DNA of 64,000 nucleotides from Deferribacterales bacterium Deferri_01 (GTDB taxonomy: Bacteria > Chrysiogenota > Deferribacteres > Deferribacterales > Geovibrionaceae). The DNA lies in assembly GCA_001603805.1 (NCBI GenBank), contig LUZY01000014.1, positions 62,001-126,000 on the forward strand, given 5' to 3'. Of the stretch, positions 1 through 9,144 are shown one piece after another; position 1 is the stretch's first letter, and each line of letters starts with the position of its first letter. The position numbers were made by a program, and so were the translations under genes. The notes beneath the pieces were generated by a model, which was not told the origin of the DNA, did not search any database, and saw only the letters and a list, made by a program, of their open reading frames with translations.

Positions 1-812
1 TGTCCTATATTTCAATGAAAAACCTGCTTGAGGCAGGCGTTCACTTCGGTCACCAGACAAAACGCTGGAACCCCAAAATGTCCAAATATGTTTTCGGCGC
101 AAGAAACGGTATCTACATTCTTGACCTTCAGAAAACAGTTCAGTGCTTCAATCAGGCTTATGAGTTCGTAAGAGACGCTTCCAAAGGCGGCAACAAGTTC
201 CTTTTCGTAGGTACTAAAAAACAGGCTCAGGAAGCTATCAAAGAAGCTGCTGACAAATGCGGCGCTTACTATGTAAACCAGAGATGGCTGGGCGGAATGC
301 TCACTAACTTTGAAACAATCAAAGGACGTATCGCAAGACTTAAAGAACTTGAAGATATGTTTGAAAGCGGCTACATCAACAGATTTACCAAAAAAGAACA
401 GGCAGTTCTCCGCAGAGAGTTCGAGAAACTTACAAAGAACCTCAGCGGTATCAAAGAAATGACTGAAGTTCCCGACATTATGTTCGTTATCGATATCAAA
501 CTTGAACAGAACGCCATCAGCGAAGCTCACAAACTCGGCATACCCGTTGTTGCCATAGTTGACACCAACTGCGACCCCGATCTTGTTGACTTCCCCATTC
601 CCGGTAACGATGACGCTATCCGTGCCTGCCAGCTTATCGCTGTAAGAATAGCCGACGCTATTCTCGAAGGCAAACAGCTCAGAGAGGAAAACCTCATTGA
701 AGAAATCAGAAGCGCAGGCTCTGATGATGTACCCGTTGAGGAAATAGTTGACGAAGCAGAGCTTGCAAAAGAGCTTACTTCCGGCGAACCCGAAAAAAAG
801 GATGAGGATTAA
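1..812 (+). CDS. rpsB: 30S ribosomal protein S2 (5' end at window edge)
   Basis: Small-subunit ribosomal protein S2, needed to recruit S1 and complete the 30S head. The conserved S2 start, [19 protein letters not shown], is followed by [12 protein letters not shown] and [12 protein letters not shown], then by [10 protein letters not shown] and [27 protein letters not shown]. An internal ATG lies at 15, but four in-frame codons precede it (Ser-Tyr-Ile-Ser). Bases 1-2 are TG, so the true start codon is probably an ATG whose A lies one base outside the window, giving [13 protein letters not shown]. Total length would be about 270 residues, normal for S2, with an acidic C-terminal tail. tsf follows after 3 bp, the usual rpsB-tsf operon. 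Confidence 0.97.
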   Translation, partial: SYISMKNLLEAGVHFGHQTKRWNPKMSKYVFGARNGIYILDLQKTVQCFNQAYEFVRDASKGGNKFLFVGTKKQAQEAIKEAADKCGAYYVNQRWLGGMLTNFETIKGRIARLKELEDMFESGYINRFTKKEQAVLRREFEKLTKNLSGIKEMTEVPDIMFVIDIKLEQNAISEAHKLGIPVVAIVDTNCDPDLVDFPIPGNDDAIRACQLIAVRIADAILEGKQLREENLIEEIRSAGSDDVPVEEIVDEAELAKELTSGEPEKKDED

Positions 813-815
813 TCA

Positions 816-1685
816 ATGGCAGAAATAACAGCAGCACTCGTAAAAGAACTTCGTGAAAAAACCGGCGCAGGCATGATGGACTGCAAAAAAGCCCTTGCCG
901 AAACCGATGGTGATATGGATGCAGCTGTGGATTTCCTTCGTAAAAAAGGTCTTTCCGCAGCAGCTAAAAAAGAAGGCAGAATCGCAGCCGAAGGCGTTGT
1001 GGCTGACTGCCTTAAAGGAAATGTCGGTGTTATTGTTGAAATCAACTCTGAAACTGACTTTGTTGCTAAAAATGCTGACTTCCTTAACTTTACAAAACAG
1101 ATAGCAGAAATCATAGCTGACAGCAATCCCGCTGATGTTGATGCTCTTCTTCAGATTCAGACAGGCGGCAAGCCCGTTTCTGAAGTCCTTACAGAAAAAG
1201 TGGCAACAATAGGCGAGAAACTCAGCATTCGCCGTTTCAAAAGATGCGAAGGCGGCAACATCGGCACTTACATCCACATGGGCGGAAAAATCGGTGTTGT
1301 TGTTGAGCTTGAAGGCGGAGACGCAGAACTTGCTAAGGATGTTTGCCTCCACGTTGCGGCATCAAACCCCAAGTTCCTTGACAGCAACTCTGTTGATCCC
1401 GAATACATAGCTAAAGAAGAAGAAATCTTCGCTGCTAAACTTGCTGAACAGGGCAAACCCGCAAACATGATCCCTAACATTGTTAAGGGTCAGGTTTCAA
1501 AACTCCTCAAAGAAGTGTGCCTTATTAACCAGCCCTTCGTAAAGGATCCCGACACCACAATAGAAAAGCTTGTTGCAGGAAAAGGCGCTAAGATAGTTTC
1601 CTTTACCCGTTTCCAGATGGGAGAAGGCATCGAAAAAAAGCAGGAAAACTTTGTGGAAGAGGTAATGAAACAGATCAAACAGTAA
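816..1685 (+). CDS. tsf: Translation elongation factor Ts
   Basis: Guanine-nucleotide exchange factor that regenerates EF-Tu-GTP in the cytoplasm. The N-terminal UBA-like region has the signature LREKTGAGMMDCKKAL, followed by EGVVADCLKGNVGVIVEINSETDFVAKN, which contains the family TDFVA motif. The C-terminal dimerisation domain ends in FTRFQMGEGIEKK. At 289 residues it is the normal length for the long form of EF-Ts. The ribosome-binding site (AAGGATGAGG) lies inside the last codons of rpsB, so the two genes are translated from one transcript. A rho-independent terminator lies 41 bp downstream. Confidence 0.97.
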   Translation: MAEITAALVKELREKTGAGMMDCKKALAETDGDMDAAVDFLRKKGLSAAAKKEGRIAAEGVVADCLKGNVGVIVEINSETDFVAKNADFLNFTKQIAEIIADSNPADVDALLQIQTGGKPVSEVLTEKVATIGEKLSIRRFKRCEGGNIGTYIHMGGKIGVVVELEGGDAELAKDVCLHVAASNPKFLDSNSVDPEYIAKEEEIFAAKLAEQGKPANMIPNIVKGQVSKLLKEVCLINQPFVKDPDTTIEKLVAGKGAKIVSFTRFQMGEGIEKKQENFVEEVMKQIKQ

Positions 1686-1726
1686 GCTGTTTCACTACTG
1701 CTTTCGGAGTAATGAAAAAAGTTCAG

Positions 1727-1761
1727 GGTCTGCTTCCTTAAAGGGGGCAGACCTTTTTTTT
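1727..1761 (+). terminator. Rho-independent terminator after tsf
   Basis: GGTCTGC at 1727-1733 pairs with GCAGACC at 1747-1753, with a 13-base loop that can pair further. An eight-T run follows at 1754-1761. It ends the rpsB-tsf operon just before the convergent gene that stops at 1772. Confidence 0.9.
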
Positions 1762-1771
1762 GATTAAATTT

Positions 1772-2839
1772 TTAGGCTTTTGCGGCTTTATCGGATTTTT
1801 CTGTTTTAATACGGTTCAGATACTCGTCACCCACAACTTTGATAAACGAAGCAACAGGCAGCGCAATAATCATACCGCCTATTCCCATGAGAGAACCGCC
1901 CGCCATCAGGGCAAAAATAACAGCAGTAGGATGAAGCCCCAGAGACTCGCCGACAATTTTAGGTGTTACATAGTTGCTTTCCAGCGCCTGAACTACTGAA
2001 AAACCGGCTATCACCATGATCGGGTGCAGGAAATCTCCGTACTGAACGACCGCAAGCATAAGCGAGGCGGAGAAGCCAATCATAAACCCAAGGTAAGGCA
2101 CGATGCTTAAAACACCGGAAATAAGCCCCAGAAGGATTGCAGGTTTTACTCCTGCAATAAGAAGCACTATTGTGTATGACACTCCGAGGAATATCGCCAC
2201 AAGCACCTGCCCCCTGAAATATCTGCTCAAAAGTGAGTTAAAGTGCATGAAATGCTTGGGATAGTCTATGCTTGATGCTCCGGAAAACTTATCGAACATC
2301 TTGTTTTTTATACTGCTGAAATCCTTAAGGAAGTAGAAAGTCAGAATAGGTATCAGGGCTATATTCAGCATAAGGCTTACCACTGTATTTACTGACTTCA
2401 TAACCCCTTCTGCGGATGAAAGAAGCGTAGTACCTATGCCGGTGAGCTTGGGCAGCACCTGCTGCTGTATATCTTCAAATGAAATATCAATTCCGAAACG
2501 GTCGGTGAGCATGTCCACAAGGCTGAAAAGCTTTTGAAAGTATGCAGGCAGAGCATCAGCGAGATGCACACTCTCCTGATATATCACAGGAACAAGAGAG
2601 CCGAAGAACAAAACACTGACAAATACAATGACAGCATAAAGGAGAATAATGGAAAGATAACGCGGTACCTTTTTCCCTTCAAACCAGTTGATAAGCGGAT
2701 CAAACAGATACGCAAGGAAGAAGGACACGGCAAAGATTGTCACAAGAGTCTGGAGCTTGATCAGCAGCAGAACAACAACCGCAAGCGCAACGACTATTAC
2801 TATGTTTTTTACTGTGAAATCGAATTTCATAATATTCAT
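1772..2839 (-). CDS. AI-2E family (PerM/TqsA-type) membrane protein
   Basis: Polytopic inner-membrane protein of the AI-2E transporter family (Pfam AI-2E_transport). Members are variously described as autoinducer exporters or ion antiporters, so the substrate here is unknown. It has two N-terminal hydrophobic helices (residues about 10-60) and a middle periplasmic/soluble stretch with amphipathic helices. A cluster of C-terminal membrane helices holds the family-typical VPYLGFMIG and the region from VQALESNYVTPKIVGESLGLHP to ALMAGGSLMGIGGMIIALPVA. Length of 355 residues is usual. Two in-frame ATGs (2839 and 2830) are possible starts, and neither has a strong Shine-Dalgarno. It faces tsf tail to tail. 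Confidence 0.9.
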   Translation of the reverse strand: MNIMKFDFTVKNIVIVVALAVVVLLLIKLQTLVTIFAVSFFLAYLFDPLINWFEGKKVPRYLSIILLYAVIVFVSVLFFGSLVPVIYQESVHLADALPAYFQKLFSLVDMLTDRFGIDISFEDIQQQVLPKLTGIGTTLLSSAEGVMKSVNTVVSLMLNIALIPILTFYFLKDFSSIKNKMFDKFSGASSIDYPKHFMHFNSLLSRYFRGQVLVAIFLGVSYTIVLLIAGVKPAILLGLISGVLSIVPYLGFMIGFSASLMLAVVQYGDFLHPIMVIAGFSVVQALESNYVTPKIVGESLGLHPTAVIFALMAGGSLMGIGGMIIALPVASFIKVVGDEYLNRIKTEKSDKAAKA

Positions 2840-2890
2840 ATGCGGATATTACGGCAGGTTTCAGGCGGTGTAAACAGGAATTGAGAAGGT

Positions 2891-3715
2891 CTACCCTTTT
2901 GTGCATGCCTCAAAGGCTATCATTGCCCGCTTTCTGGCAGAACCCCACCTGTATCCGGTGACTGCCCCTGTCTCTCGCAATACCCTGTGGCAGGGAATAA
3001 GATAGCCTATGCGGTTTTGCCCCAGTGCAGTGCCCACAGCACGGGAGGCAGACGGCTGACCAATCATTTCCGCAACTCTGCCGTAACTGCTGAAAACCCC
3101 GTAAGGCAGGTGGAGAACCGCAGTCCACACCTTTATCTGAAAATTTGTCCCTTTCATGAGGATTTTCAGCCTGCTCCCCTTTTCCGGCTTGAAGATACGG
3201 CTCACTGTTTCCTCTGCTGCGTTGTCATCTCTGACAAGTTTTGCGTTCTGCCAGTCCGACCGGAGGGTTTCTATGGCGCTGTTTTCATCGTCAGGAAAGC
3301 TAAAGGCGCATATACCCCTTTCAGTGACGCCAATAAGACTCATGCCGAAGGGAGTGGGCTGAAAACCGTATCTGATCACAAGCCCCTCGCCCATGTTTTT
3401 ATATTCGCCGGGGGTTACGGCATCCACACTTACAAAGAGATCATGAAGGCGTGACGGACCGCTTAACCCTGTTTCTATGGATGTTTCAAGCACTGAGCGT
3501 GATTCATCCAGAAGCTTTTTTGCGGACTCTATGGTGAGACACTGCAAAAAACGTTTAGGGCTTATGCCTGCCCATTCGGTGAACATTCTCTGGAAGTGGA
3601 ACGGGCTCAAACCGAGATGTGCGGCAACTGCTTCCAGTGAAGGCTGTTCATAGGAATTTGCCTCAATGAACCTGATCGCTTTTTCTATCCTGTAATAATC
3701 CGCATGGCGCATCAT
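2891..3715 (-). CDS. AraC-type HTH / O6-alkylguanine-DNA alkyltransferase fusion (Ada-like)
   Basis: Two-domain protein. The AraC-type double helix-turn-helix is at residues about 8-105 (LEAVAAHLGLSPFHFQRMF, then GLSGPSRLHDLFV). The C-terminal alkyltransferase has the acceptor motif IPCHRVLRETGAVTGYRWG, with Cys in PCHR as the suicidal alkyl acceptor. It repairs O6-methylguanine by direct transfer and may also regulate transcription. The E. coli Ada N-terminal zinc domain with four Cys is absent, so it cannot sense methylphosphotriesters in the classical way. The gene abuts the upstream gene, whose TGA is immediately followed by this ATG (3715; a second ATG is at 3712), so they are probably co-translated. 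Confidence 0.9.
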   Translation of the reverse strand: MMRHADYYRIEKAIRFIEANSYEQPSLEAVAAHLGLSPFHFQRMFTEWAGISPKRFLQCLTIESAKKLLDESRSVLETSIETGLSGPSRLHDLFVSVDAVTPGEYKNMGEGLVIRYGFQPTPFGMSLIGVTERGICAFSFPDDENSAIETLRSDWQNAKLVRDDNAAEETVSRIFKPEKGSRLKILMKGTNFQIKVWTAVLHLPYGVFSSYGRVAEMIGQPSASRAVGTALGQNRIGYLIPCHRVLRETGAVTGYRWGSARKRAMIAFEACTKG

Positions 3716-4372
3716 TCACCTGCTGTTTCTGATAAATTTATTCAGTTCCCCGTGCCATAAATCAGGGTCGCATTCGCCGGAAAAGGTTTCAGTACCGAAG
3801 AGAAGATCCGGCAGATATTTGGGGCTCTTCCCGCCGTTTGTAACTGATTTAATGCAGGAAACACAGTAAACGGCAACATTTTCCTCTGGCATTTCCTCTG
3901 CCCGTTCACGCATTTTTTCAAGAATCGCTGATTTTTCCATTCTGCCGTAAAAGCTGTCTCCGCAACATTTGGCGCCTGTTCCTGTCCGCTCTGCCTCGTT
4001 TATCTGTATATTCATTTTACTAAGAATAGAACGGATCGTTTCATGGAGGTCAATATAATTTCTTGTGGGGCAGGCATCAATAACGGAGAGTCTCATTCCG
4101 CCATAGTCAGGAAATGGAAAATGAGGATCTTTGTCCGCCAGTTCCCACAGGCTGACAGCGGAGACGTCTTTATAGAGAGAGTCGTAACGCCTTATGCAGC
4201 CGGAACATATGCTGATAATCTGCACGGGCTCACTGAAATCAGGGCGGAAATGGCAGCACATAGTGTGGCGTTCTTCTAGATTGTGCCTGTCTTTCAGGTA
4301 GGCGGCTATCCTGTCCGCAAGTTCTGGATTATGTATCAGCAGTGCGCAGCCGGGGGCAAAAACTTTTTTCAT
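3716..4372 (-). CDS. Cysteine-rich CCG-domain (Fe-S) protein, HdrB/GlpC-like
   Basis: Soluble protein of about 218 residues with two copies of the CCG cysteine pattern known from heterodisulfide reductase subunit B, GlpC and LutA. The first copy is APGCALL, MCCHFRPD and ICSGCIRR. The second is DACPTRNY, KCCGDSFYG and YCVSCIKS. Such domains bind noncubane [4Fe-4S] clusters or zinc and usually work as redox subunits. No partner flavoprotein or ferredoxin is adjacent, so the reaction is unknown. ATG at 4372 is preferred over 4378 because GGAG (complement of 4380-4383) lies 7 nt upstream of it but only 1 nt from 4378. It is directly followed by the alkyltransferase gene. Confidence 0.75.
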   Translation of the reverse strand: MKKVFAPGCALLIHNPELADRIAAYLKDRHNLEERHTMCCHFRPDFSEPVQIISICSGCIRRYDSLYKDVSAVSLWELADKDPHFPFPDYGGMRLSVIDACPTRNYIDLHETIRSILSKMNIQINEAERTGTGAKCCGDSFYGRMEKSAILEKMRERAEEMPEENVAVYCVSCIKSVTNGGKSPKYLPDLLFGTETFSGECDPDLWHGELNKFIRNSR

Positions 4373-4435
4373 GCTCATTCTCCTTCATGAGAAGCAAAAT
4401 AGCCCGAAAAAGACCACCCATCCACCCGATTCTTG

Positions 4436-4479
4436 CGGAAAAAAAGAAAAGCCCCCGCCGGAGACTCCGGCAGAGGCTT
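4436..4479 (-). terminator. Rho-independent terminator of the RND efflux operon
   Basis: Read leftward, AAGCCTCTGCCGGA pairs with TCCGGCGGGGGCTT around a three-base loop (4449-4479). A T-rich tract follows (the A-run at 4436-4450 on the + strand). It lies directly after the DUF2892 gene that ends at 4490. Confidence 0.85.
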
Positions 4480-4489
4480 GATTTGCTTT

Positions 4490-4681
4490 CTATTCCTTGG
4501 GAACGCCCATCTTGATAAGGATGTCTTCAAGCAGGCACCATTTTGTGAATGAGGACTGAAGCAGGTTCAGCCCCACAAAGGCGGCAAGGAGTAGCCACCA
4601 CTGGTTTACCCATACGCCGAGGGCAAGGCTCACTAGAATCATTATTCCCGGTACAAGTCTTAAAATATCTTTAACTGTCAT
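4490..4681 (-). CDS. Small DUF2892 (YgaP-like transmembrane) protein
   Basis: A 63-residue membrane protein with two closely packed hydrophobic helices (VPGIMILVSLALGVWVNQ, then WWLLLAAFVGLNLLQSS). A short tail holds KWCLLEDILIKMG, the DUF2892/YgaP transmembrane-domain pattern with its conserved Cys near the end. In other proteins this domain is fused to rhodanese modules, and its function alone is not known. ATG at 4681 is chosen: AAAGG at 4690-4694 sits 8 nt upstream, whereas the longer GTG start at 4690 would overlap it. It is the last gene before the efflux-operon terminator, 50 bp after the pump gene. Confidence 0.8.
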   Translation of the reverse strand: MTVKDILRLVPGIMILVSLALGVWVNQWWLLLAAFVGLNLLQSSFTKWCLLEDILIKMGVPKE

Positions 4682-4731
4682 AGCTTTCACCTTTAAACTT
4701 TATTTTTTTATATATATGCCTGAAAAGCGCC

Positions 4732-7700
4732 TTATTTTCTGAACCTTTCTTTCAGCTTGTGGTATCTGTAATACGCCAGCGGTATCACAAGGAGCGTGAG
4801 TACGGTTGATACAAATGCCCCTGTTATCAATGATACACCAAGACCGGAGAAGATAGGATCCGGCAGCATGAACAGCGCACCCACAATTACCGTTACCGTG
4901 GTAAGCACAACGGGGCGTGTCCTTATGGCTCCTGACTGTATAACCGCTTCCTCAAACTGCTTTCCGTTTGCGACACCGTGGTTTATGAAATCGATAAGCA
5001 GGACTGAGTTACGCACCATAATTCCTGCAAGTGCCATGAAGCCTATCATACTTGTTGCGGTGAAAAACTCGCCGAACAGCCAGTGTCCGGGAATTATCCC
5101 CAGAAGGCTTAAAGGGATGGGGATCATCATTATCACAGGCGTTACGAATGATTTAAACCAGCCCACAAGCACGAAATACATAATGACAAGCACCGCAGCA
5201 AAGGCGAGACCAAGGTCACGGAACACCTCGTAGGTTATCTGCCACTCTCCGTCCCATTTGATTGAAGGAACATCAGTAAATTCCGGCGAGTTTGTCCAGA
5301 ACTGCTGAATAGGCTCTCCGTTATAGGTTATATGAGCCACTCGCTCCTTCATTTTCAGTATGGCGTAAACAGGGCTTTCCTCCACCCCTGCCACATCTGC
5401 GGTGATGTATGTTACGGGCTGCATGTTCTTGTGATATACGGCCTTTTGTTTAACTGCATCCTCCACTCTTACAAGTTCGCTTAAAGAAACAGGCATTCCT
5501 GCCATGGAGATGAGATGTATGTCACGCAGGCTGTTAAGTGCATTCTTCTCCGTTTCGGGGAGCTGAACCATTATACCCACGTCTTCTCTGTCCTGACCTG
5601 TGTGCAGAACGCCCGCCTTCATGCCTTTGAGAGCCATGTAAAGGGTTTGGGAAACCATTTCGGATGAAACGCCCACAAGAGCCGCCTTTTCCTTATCAAC
5701 AGTGAAGCTGAGTTGACGCATGTCTGCTTCCTCGTAGGTGTCTATATCCACAACACCGTCTGTATCGTGGAAAACCTTCATCACCTGTTCGGCTATGTCA
5801 GTCCTTGTTTTTGCATCTGGGCCGTATATCTCAGCTACCAGTGTGGAAAGAACCGGAGGTCCGGGGGGAACTTCCGTCATTTTTACATTTGCGCCGTGTA
5901 TACCTGCTATCTCCTGAACAGGTTCACGGAGTTTTTTGGCGAGGTCGTGGCTTTTGAGCTTTCTTAAGCTTTTATCCACAAAGTTCACCTGAATATCCGC
6001 CATGTTCGGGGCATTTCTGTGGAAATAGTGGCGCACCAGCCCGTTAAAGTTTATGGGAGCGTGGGTACCGGAATATATCTGATAGTTCGCCACCTCATCC
6101 ACAGTGGAGAGATAAGCGCCTATTTCCGTTGCCACGAGGGTTGTCTGCTCAAGGGGTGTGCCTTCGGGCATGTCTATTATTATCTGCATCTCGTTCTTGT
6201 TATCAAATGGAAGCATCTTCATCACAACCATTTTGGCGGGCACAAACATGAAAGCTCCGGCGAACAGCCCCAGCATAACCAGCCCGAGGATTACCCTCTT
6301 GCTGAAGCTGTGCAGAAGCGGAGTAAGCAGAAGATTATAGAACCTGTACAGCTTTGTGCTTTTTATGAATTCATCTTCATCTATGTCTTCATGCTCTTCG
6401 TGTTTTTGCTTGCCGAGCAGCTTGTATGCCAGCCACGGGGTTATAACCAGCGCCACAAAAAGAGAGAACATCATCGCAAGAGACGCTCCAATGGGCATCG
6501 GCTTCATGTATGGTCCCATAAGCCCGCGGACAAATGCCATGGGATAAAGTGCAACTATGACTGTAACTGTGGCGAGGATGGTGGGGTTGCCTACTTCACC
6601 CACGGCGTAGATCGCACGTTTCAGCATGTTCTTTGTGGACATCTTGAAGTGCCGCTCCATGTTTTCCACAACAATTATGGCGTCATCCACCACCAGCCCG
6701 GTAACGAAGATAAGGGCAAACAGAGTTACCCTGTTCAGCGTGTAGTCCAGCATGAAGTAAACAAACAGTGTCAGAGCAAAGGTTACAGGCAGCGCCACAA
6801 ACACCACTGTCCCCGCACGCCAGCCCATAGTGACAGTCATAACCACGATAACTGCGATTATGGCGCCGAGGAGATGCTCAAGGAGTGTCATCACCTTGTC
6901 ATAAGCTGTTTCGCCGTAGTTTCTCGTTACTTCAATATTAACGCCTTCGGGGATTATATAGCCTTTAAGCCCTTCAAGCTTGTTCAGCACATTTTCCGCA
7001 ACAACAACCGAATCGCTTCCTTTGCGTTTAGAGAGAGACACTGTGACAGCCTGAAACCTGTCCGGGGATATGCTTTCATTGAAGCCCATCATAGTATATG
7101 CGGAAGGGATTTCCGCTCCGTCTGTTATTTTTGCAACATCCTTAAGGAGAACAGCTTTTCCGTTATGCGCACCGACAACTGCGCTGCGCACTTCATCAGT
7201 ATTTTTAAAAAAACCGCCGGCAGTTATATAGATAACTTCATTGTTCTGAACAATTTCTCCGGTGTTAAGGGATTTGTTGGATGATTCCAGAGCCTTGAAA
7301 AGACTGAAAAGGTCAAGGTTATACGCTTTGAGCTTTTCCATCTCCGGCTCGATCCTGAGAACACGCTTGTAACCGCCGAGTATAGATGTTCTTGATACGT
7401 CAGGCACTTCCTTAAGGTACTTCTGCGCTTCCGCCGCAACACGGCGAAGCTCGAAGGCATCCAGAGTTTCGGACCAGAGAGTAATGGAAATCTGCGGAAC
7501 ATCATCAATGGATTCCTTTTTGATCAGCGGGTTGAGAACACCATGGGGCATTCTGTCCATGTTGCTGTCTATCTTCATTTTGAGGTTAGTGATGCTCTCT
7601 TCCTCATTCATCCCGACCTTAAAGCGGACAATAACAACGCCTATATCGTTTGAGGCGGTGCTGTAAACGTATTCCACTCCGGGAATTTCCCAGATTATTT

Positions 7701-7947
7701 CTTCAAGGGGCTCGGTGACTGTTTTTTCAACATTCTTGGCATCCGAACCGGGATACGGAACAATTATATCTATCATCGGCACAGTAATCTGCGGTTCCTC
7801 CTCTTTGGGAGTCATCACCACTGATGCAATACCGATGAACAGAGTTGCTATTATGAGAAGAGGCGTAAGCTTGTTTGTGATGAAAGCCGACGCCATTCGT
7901 GAGGCGAAGTTCGGCTTCTCCTCTGTTACATCATGTTCGGGTTTCAT
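4732..7947 (-). CDS. RND efflux pump, inner-membrane permease (HAE/AcrB-like)
   Basis: Proton-driven inner-membrane trimeric exporter of 1,071 residues, the usual RND length. Topology is classical: TM1 near residues 25-45, a large periplasmic porter loop starting with EEPQITVPMIDIIVPYPG, TM2-6, a second periplasmic loop, and TM8-12 at the end. TM4 carries GLVVDDAIIVVEN with the paired Asp of the proton relay. The first periplasmic loop begins with the typical PYPGSDAKNVEKTVTEPLE segment. It overlaps the adaptor gene by one base (TAATG). With the adaptor, TolC protein and ArsR regulator it makes a complete tripartite pump; the substrate cannot be read from sequence. Confidence 0.95.
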   Translation of the reverse strand: MKPEHDVTEEKPNFASRMASAFITNKLTPLLIIATLFIGIASVVMTPKEEEPQITVPMIDIIVPYPGSDAKNVEKTVTEPLEEIIWEIPGVEYVYSTASNDIGVVIVRFKVGMNEEESITNLKMKIDSNMDRMPHGVLNPLIKKESIDDVPQISITLWSETLDAFELRRVAAEAQKYLKEVPDVSRTSILGGYKRVLRIEPEMEKLKAYNLDLFSLFKALESSNKSLNTGEIVQNNEVIYITAGGFFKNTDEVRSAVVGAHNGKAVLLKDVAKITDGAEIPSAYTMMGFNESISPDRFQAVTVSLSKRKGSDSVVVAENVLNKLEGLKGYIIPEGVNIEVTRNYGETAYDKVMTLLEHLLGAIIAVIVVMTVTMGWRAGTVVFVALPVTFALTLFVYFMLDYTLNRVTLFALIFVTGLVVDDAIIVVENMERHFKMSTKNMLKRAIYAVGEVGNPTILATVTVIVALYPMAFVRGLMGPYMKPMPIGASLAMMFSLFVALVITPWLAYKLLGKQKHEEHEDIDEDEFIKSTKLYRFYNLLLTPLLHSFSKRVILGLVMLGLFAGAFMFVPAKMVVMKMLPFDNKNEMQIIIDMPEGTPLEQTTLVATEIGAYLSTVDEVANYQIYSGTHAPINFNGLVRHYFHRNAPNMADIQVNFVDKSLRKLKSHDLAKKLREPVQEIAGIHGANVKMTEVPPGPPVLSTLVAEIYGPDAKTRTDIAEQVMKVFHDTDGVVDIDTYEEADMRQLSFTVDKEKAALVGVSSEMVSQTLYMALKGMKAGVLHTGQDREDVGIMVQLPETEKNALNSLRDIHLISMAGMPVSLSELVRVEDAVKQKAVYHKNMQPVTYITADVAGVEESPVYAILKMKERVAHITYNGEPIQQFWTNSPEFTDVPSIKWDGEWQITYEVFRDLGLAFAAVLVIMYFVLVGWFKSFVTPVIMMIPIPLSLLGIIPGHWLFGEFFTATSMIGFMALAGIMVRNSVLLIDFINHGVANGKQFEEAVIQSGAIRTRPVVLTTVTVIVGALFMLPDPIFSGLGVSLITGAFVSTVLTLLVIPLAYYRYHKLKERFRK

Positions 7948-9038
7948 TACATTGCCTCTATTATATCGCCTGTTCTTAAGGATGATGCGTTGTCTGCAAC
8001 ATAGGTTTCGCCTTCGCTGAGTCCGCTGATTATTTCAACACCTTCAGCGAAGATCTGCCCTGTTTTTACTATCCGCATGTCGGCACGGGCATCCTTCACA
8101 ACAAAGATAACGGTAAGCTGCCCCCTCTGAACCACGGCGGTGGAGGGAACAACTATCTTTTCCCCTGTTCCGGTGGGGAGTATTACTTTCACGTACATTC
8201 CTGTGACAAAGCTGTCGTTTCCGTTCAGCTTTATGCGGAAATTGCGTGTGGCGGAATCGATGTCAGGGCTTATTTCGGTTATTTCGCTTTCACACCTGAA
8301 ATTGATCGATTCAGCTTCAACCGCTGCTTTCATCCCTGTGTTGAGAGAATTGAAAAGGCTTTCATTTATATATGCGTAAACCACAGTTTCTTTCGAGCCG
8401 ATTTTCAGTATAGGGCTGCCCGGAGCGGCAAGGTTGCCCGCATCCATAAGCTTTTCCAGAACGATACCGTCAAAAGGAGCTCTTATGCCTGTGTATGAGA
8501 GATATGTATTTACCTCCGCAAACATTGCCTCCGCTTGGCGCTTCTTGGTGGCGGCCTGGCGTACCTGCTCCTGAGCGAGGCTGTATTGTGCCTCGATCTG
8601 GTCATATTCCTGCCTGCTCACACTATTGTTTCTGATCAGGTTTGAATATCTCTGAAAGGTTTTTTCAGCCAGAGTAAGGTTGACCTCTGCCTGCCTCAAA
8701 CCTGTTTCAGCTTCGGCAACGGAGCTTTCTGCGAAGCGTTTCTTCTCTTCAAGCTCTCCGCTTTTGATGCTTACAAGCAGATCGCCTTTCTTAAAGGAAT
8801 CGCCGGGAGCAAAGTTGACAGACTCAATATATCCCACGATCTTGGGTATGATCAGCGCTGTCTTATCGCTTGATACCGTAGCGGAAAATGTTCTGGAAGA
8901 AGGCACTTCAGCCTTTGCGGCAACAGCAGTGCGTGCCTTAACAGTGCGCACCTGAGGCTTTGCCGCCTCCTCCTTTTTCCCGTCGCCGCATGCAGCGGCA
9001 AACAGCAGTGCTGCAAAAAGAATGACAACTCTCCGCAT
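7947..9038 (-). CDS. RND efflux periplasmic adaptor (MFP/HlyD family) lipoprotein
   Basis: Membrane-fusion adaptor bridging the RND pump and TolC. The N-terminus MRRVVILFAALLFAAACGDGKK is a lipoprotein signal with lipobox FAAAC, so the mature protein is anchored to the inner membrane. A half lipoyl/barrel motif (VESVNFAPGDSFKKGDLL-type, at about residues 70-90) is followed by a coiled-coil hairpin (about 95-165). The second lipoyl half, YTGIRAPFDGIVLEKLMDAG, and a beta-barrel/C-terminal MP domain then follow. Length of 363 residues is normal. It lies between tolC (106-bp gap) and the pump gene (1-bp overlap). Confidence 0.93.
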   Translation of the reverse strand: MRRVVILFAALLFAAACGDGKKEEAAKPQVRTVKARTAVAAKAEVPSSRTFSATVSSDKTALIIPKIVGYIESVNFAPGDSFKKGDLLVSIKSGELEEKKRFAESSVAEAETGLRQAEVNLTLAEKTFQRYSNLIRNNSVSRQEYDQIEAQYSLAQEQVRQAATKKRQAEAMFAEVNTYLSYTGIRAPFDGIVLEKLMDAGNLAAPGSPILKIGSKETVVYAYINESLFNSLNTGMKAAVEAESINFRCESEITEISPDIDSATRNFRIKLNGNDSFVTGMYVKVILPTGTGEKIVVPSTAVVQRGQLTVIFVVKDARADMRIVKTGQIFAEGVEIISGLSEGETYVADNASSLRTGDIIEAM

Positions 9039-9114
9039 TTTATATTCTCCTTAATAATTTTAAATTCCGTTTATATGAATTTTACGATATTTTAAGCGCA
9101 CTAACAAAAAAATC

Positions 9115-9126
9115 ATATGCGCATAT
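9115..9126. promoter_or_regulatory. 12-bp perfect palindrome in the tolC-adaptor gap
   Basis: ATATGCGCATAT is a perfect 12-bp palindrome within the AT-rich 106-bp gap between the tolC and adaptor genes. It could be an internal operator or promoter element, or a chance dyad in AT-rich DNA. No protein is assigned. Confidence 0.25.
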
Positions 9127-9144
9127 TTAAATTTTACACCATTT

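Noticed and set aside
6019-7284. Long open frame (421 codons) on the + strand opposite the RND pump gene
   Set aside because: Its product is His/Lys/Gln-rich with no recognisable domain, and it lies wholly antisense to a conserved RND permease. It is a shadow frame.
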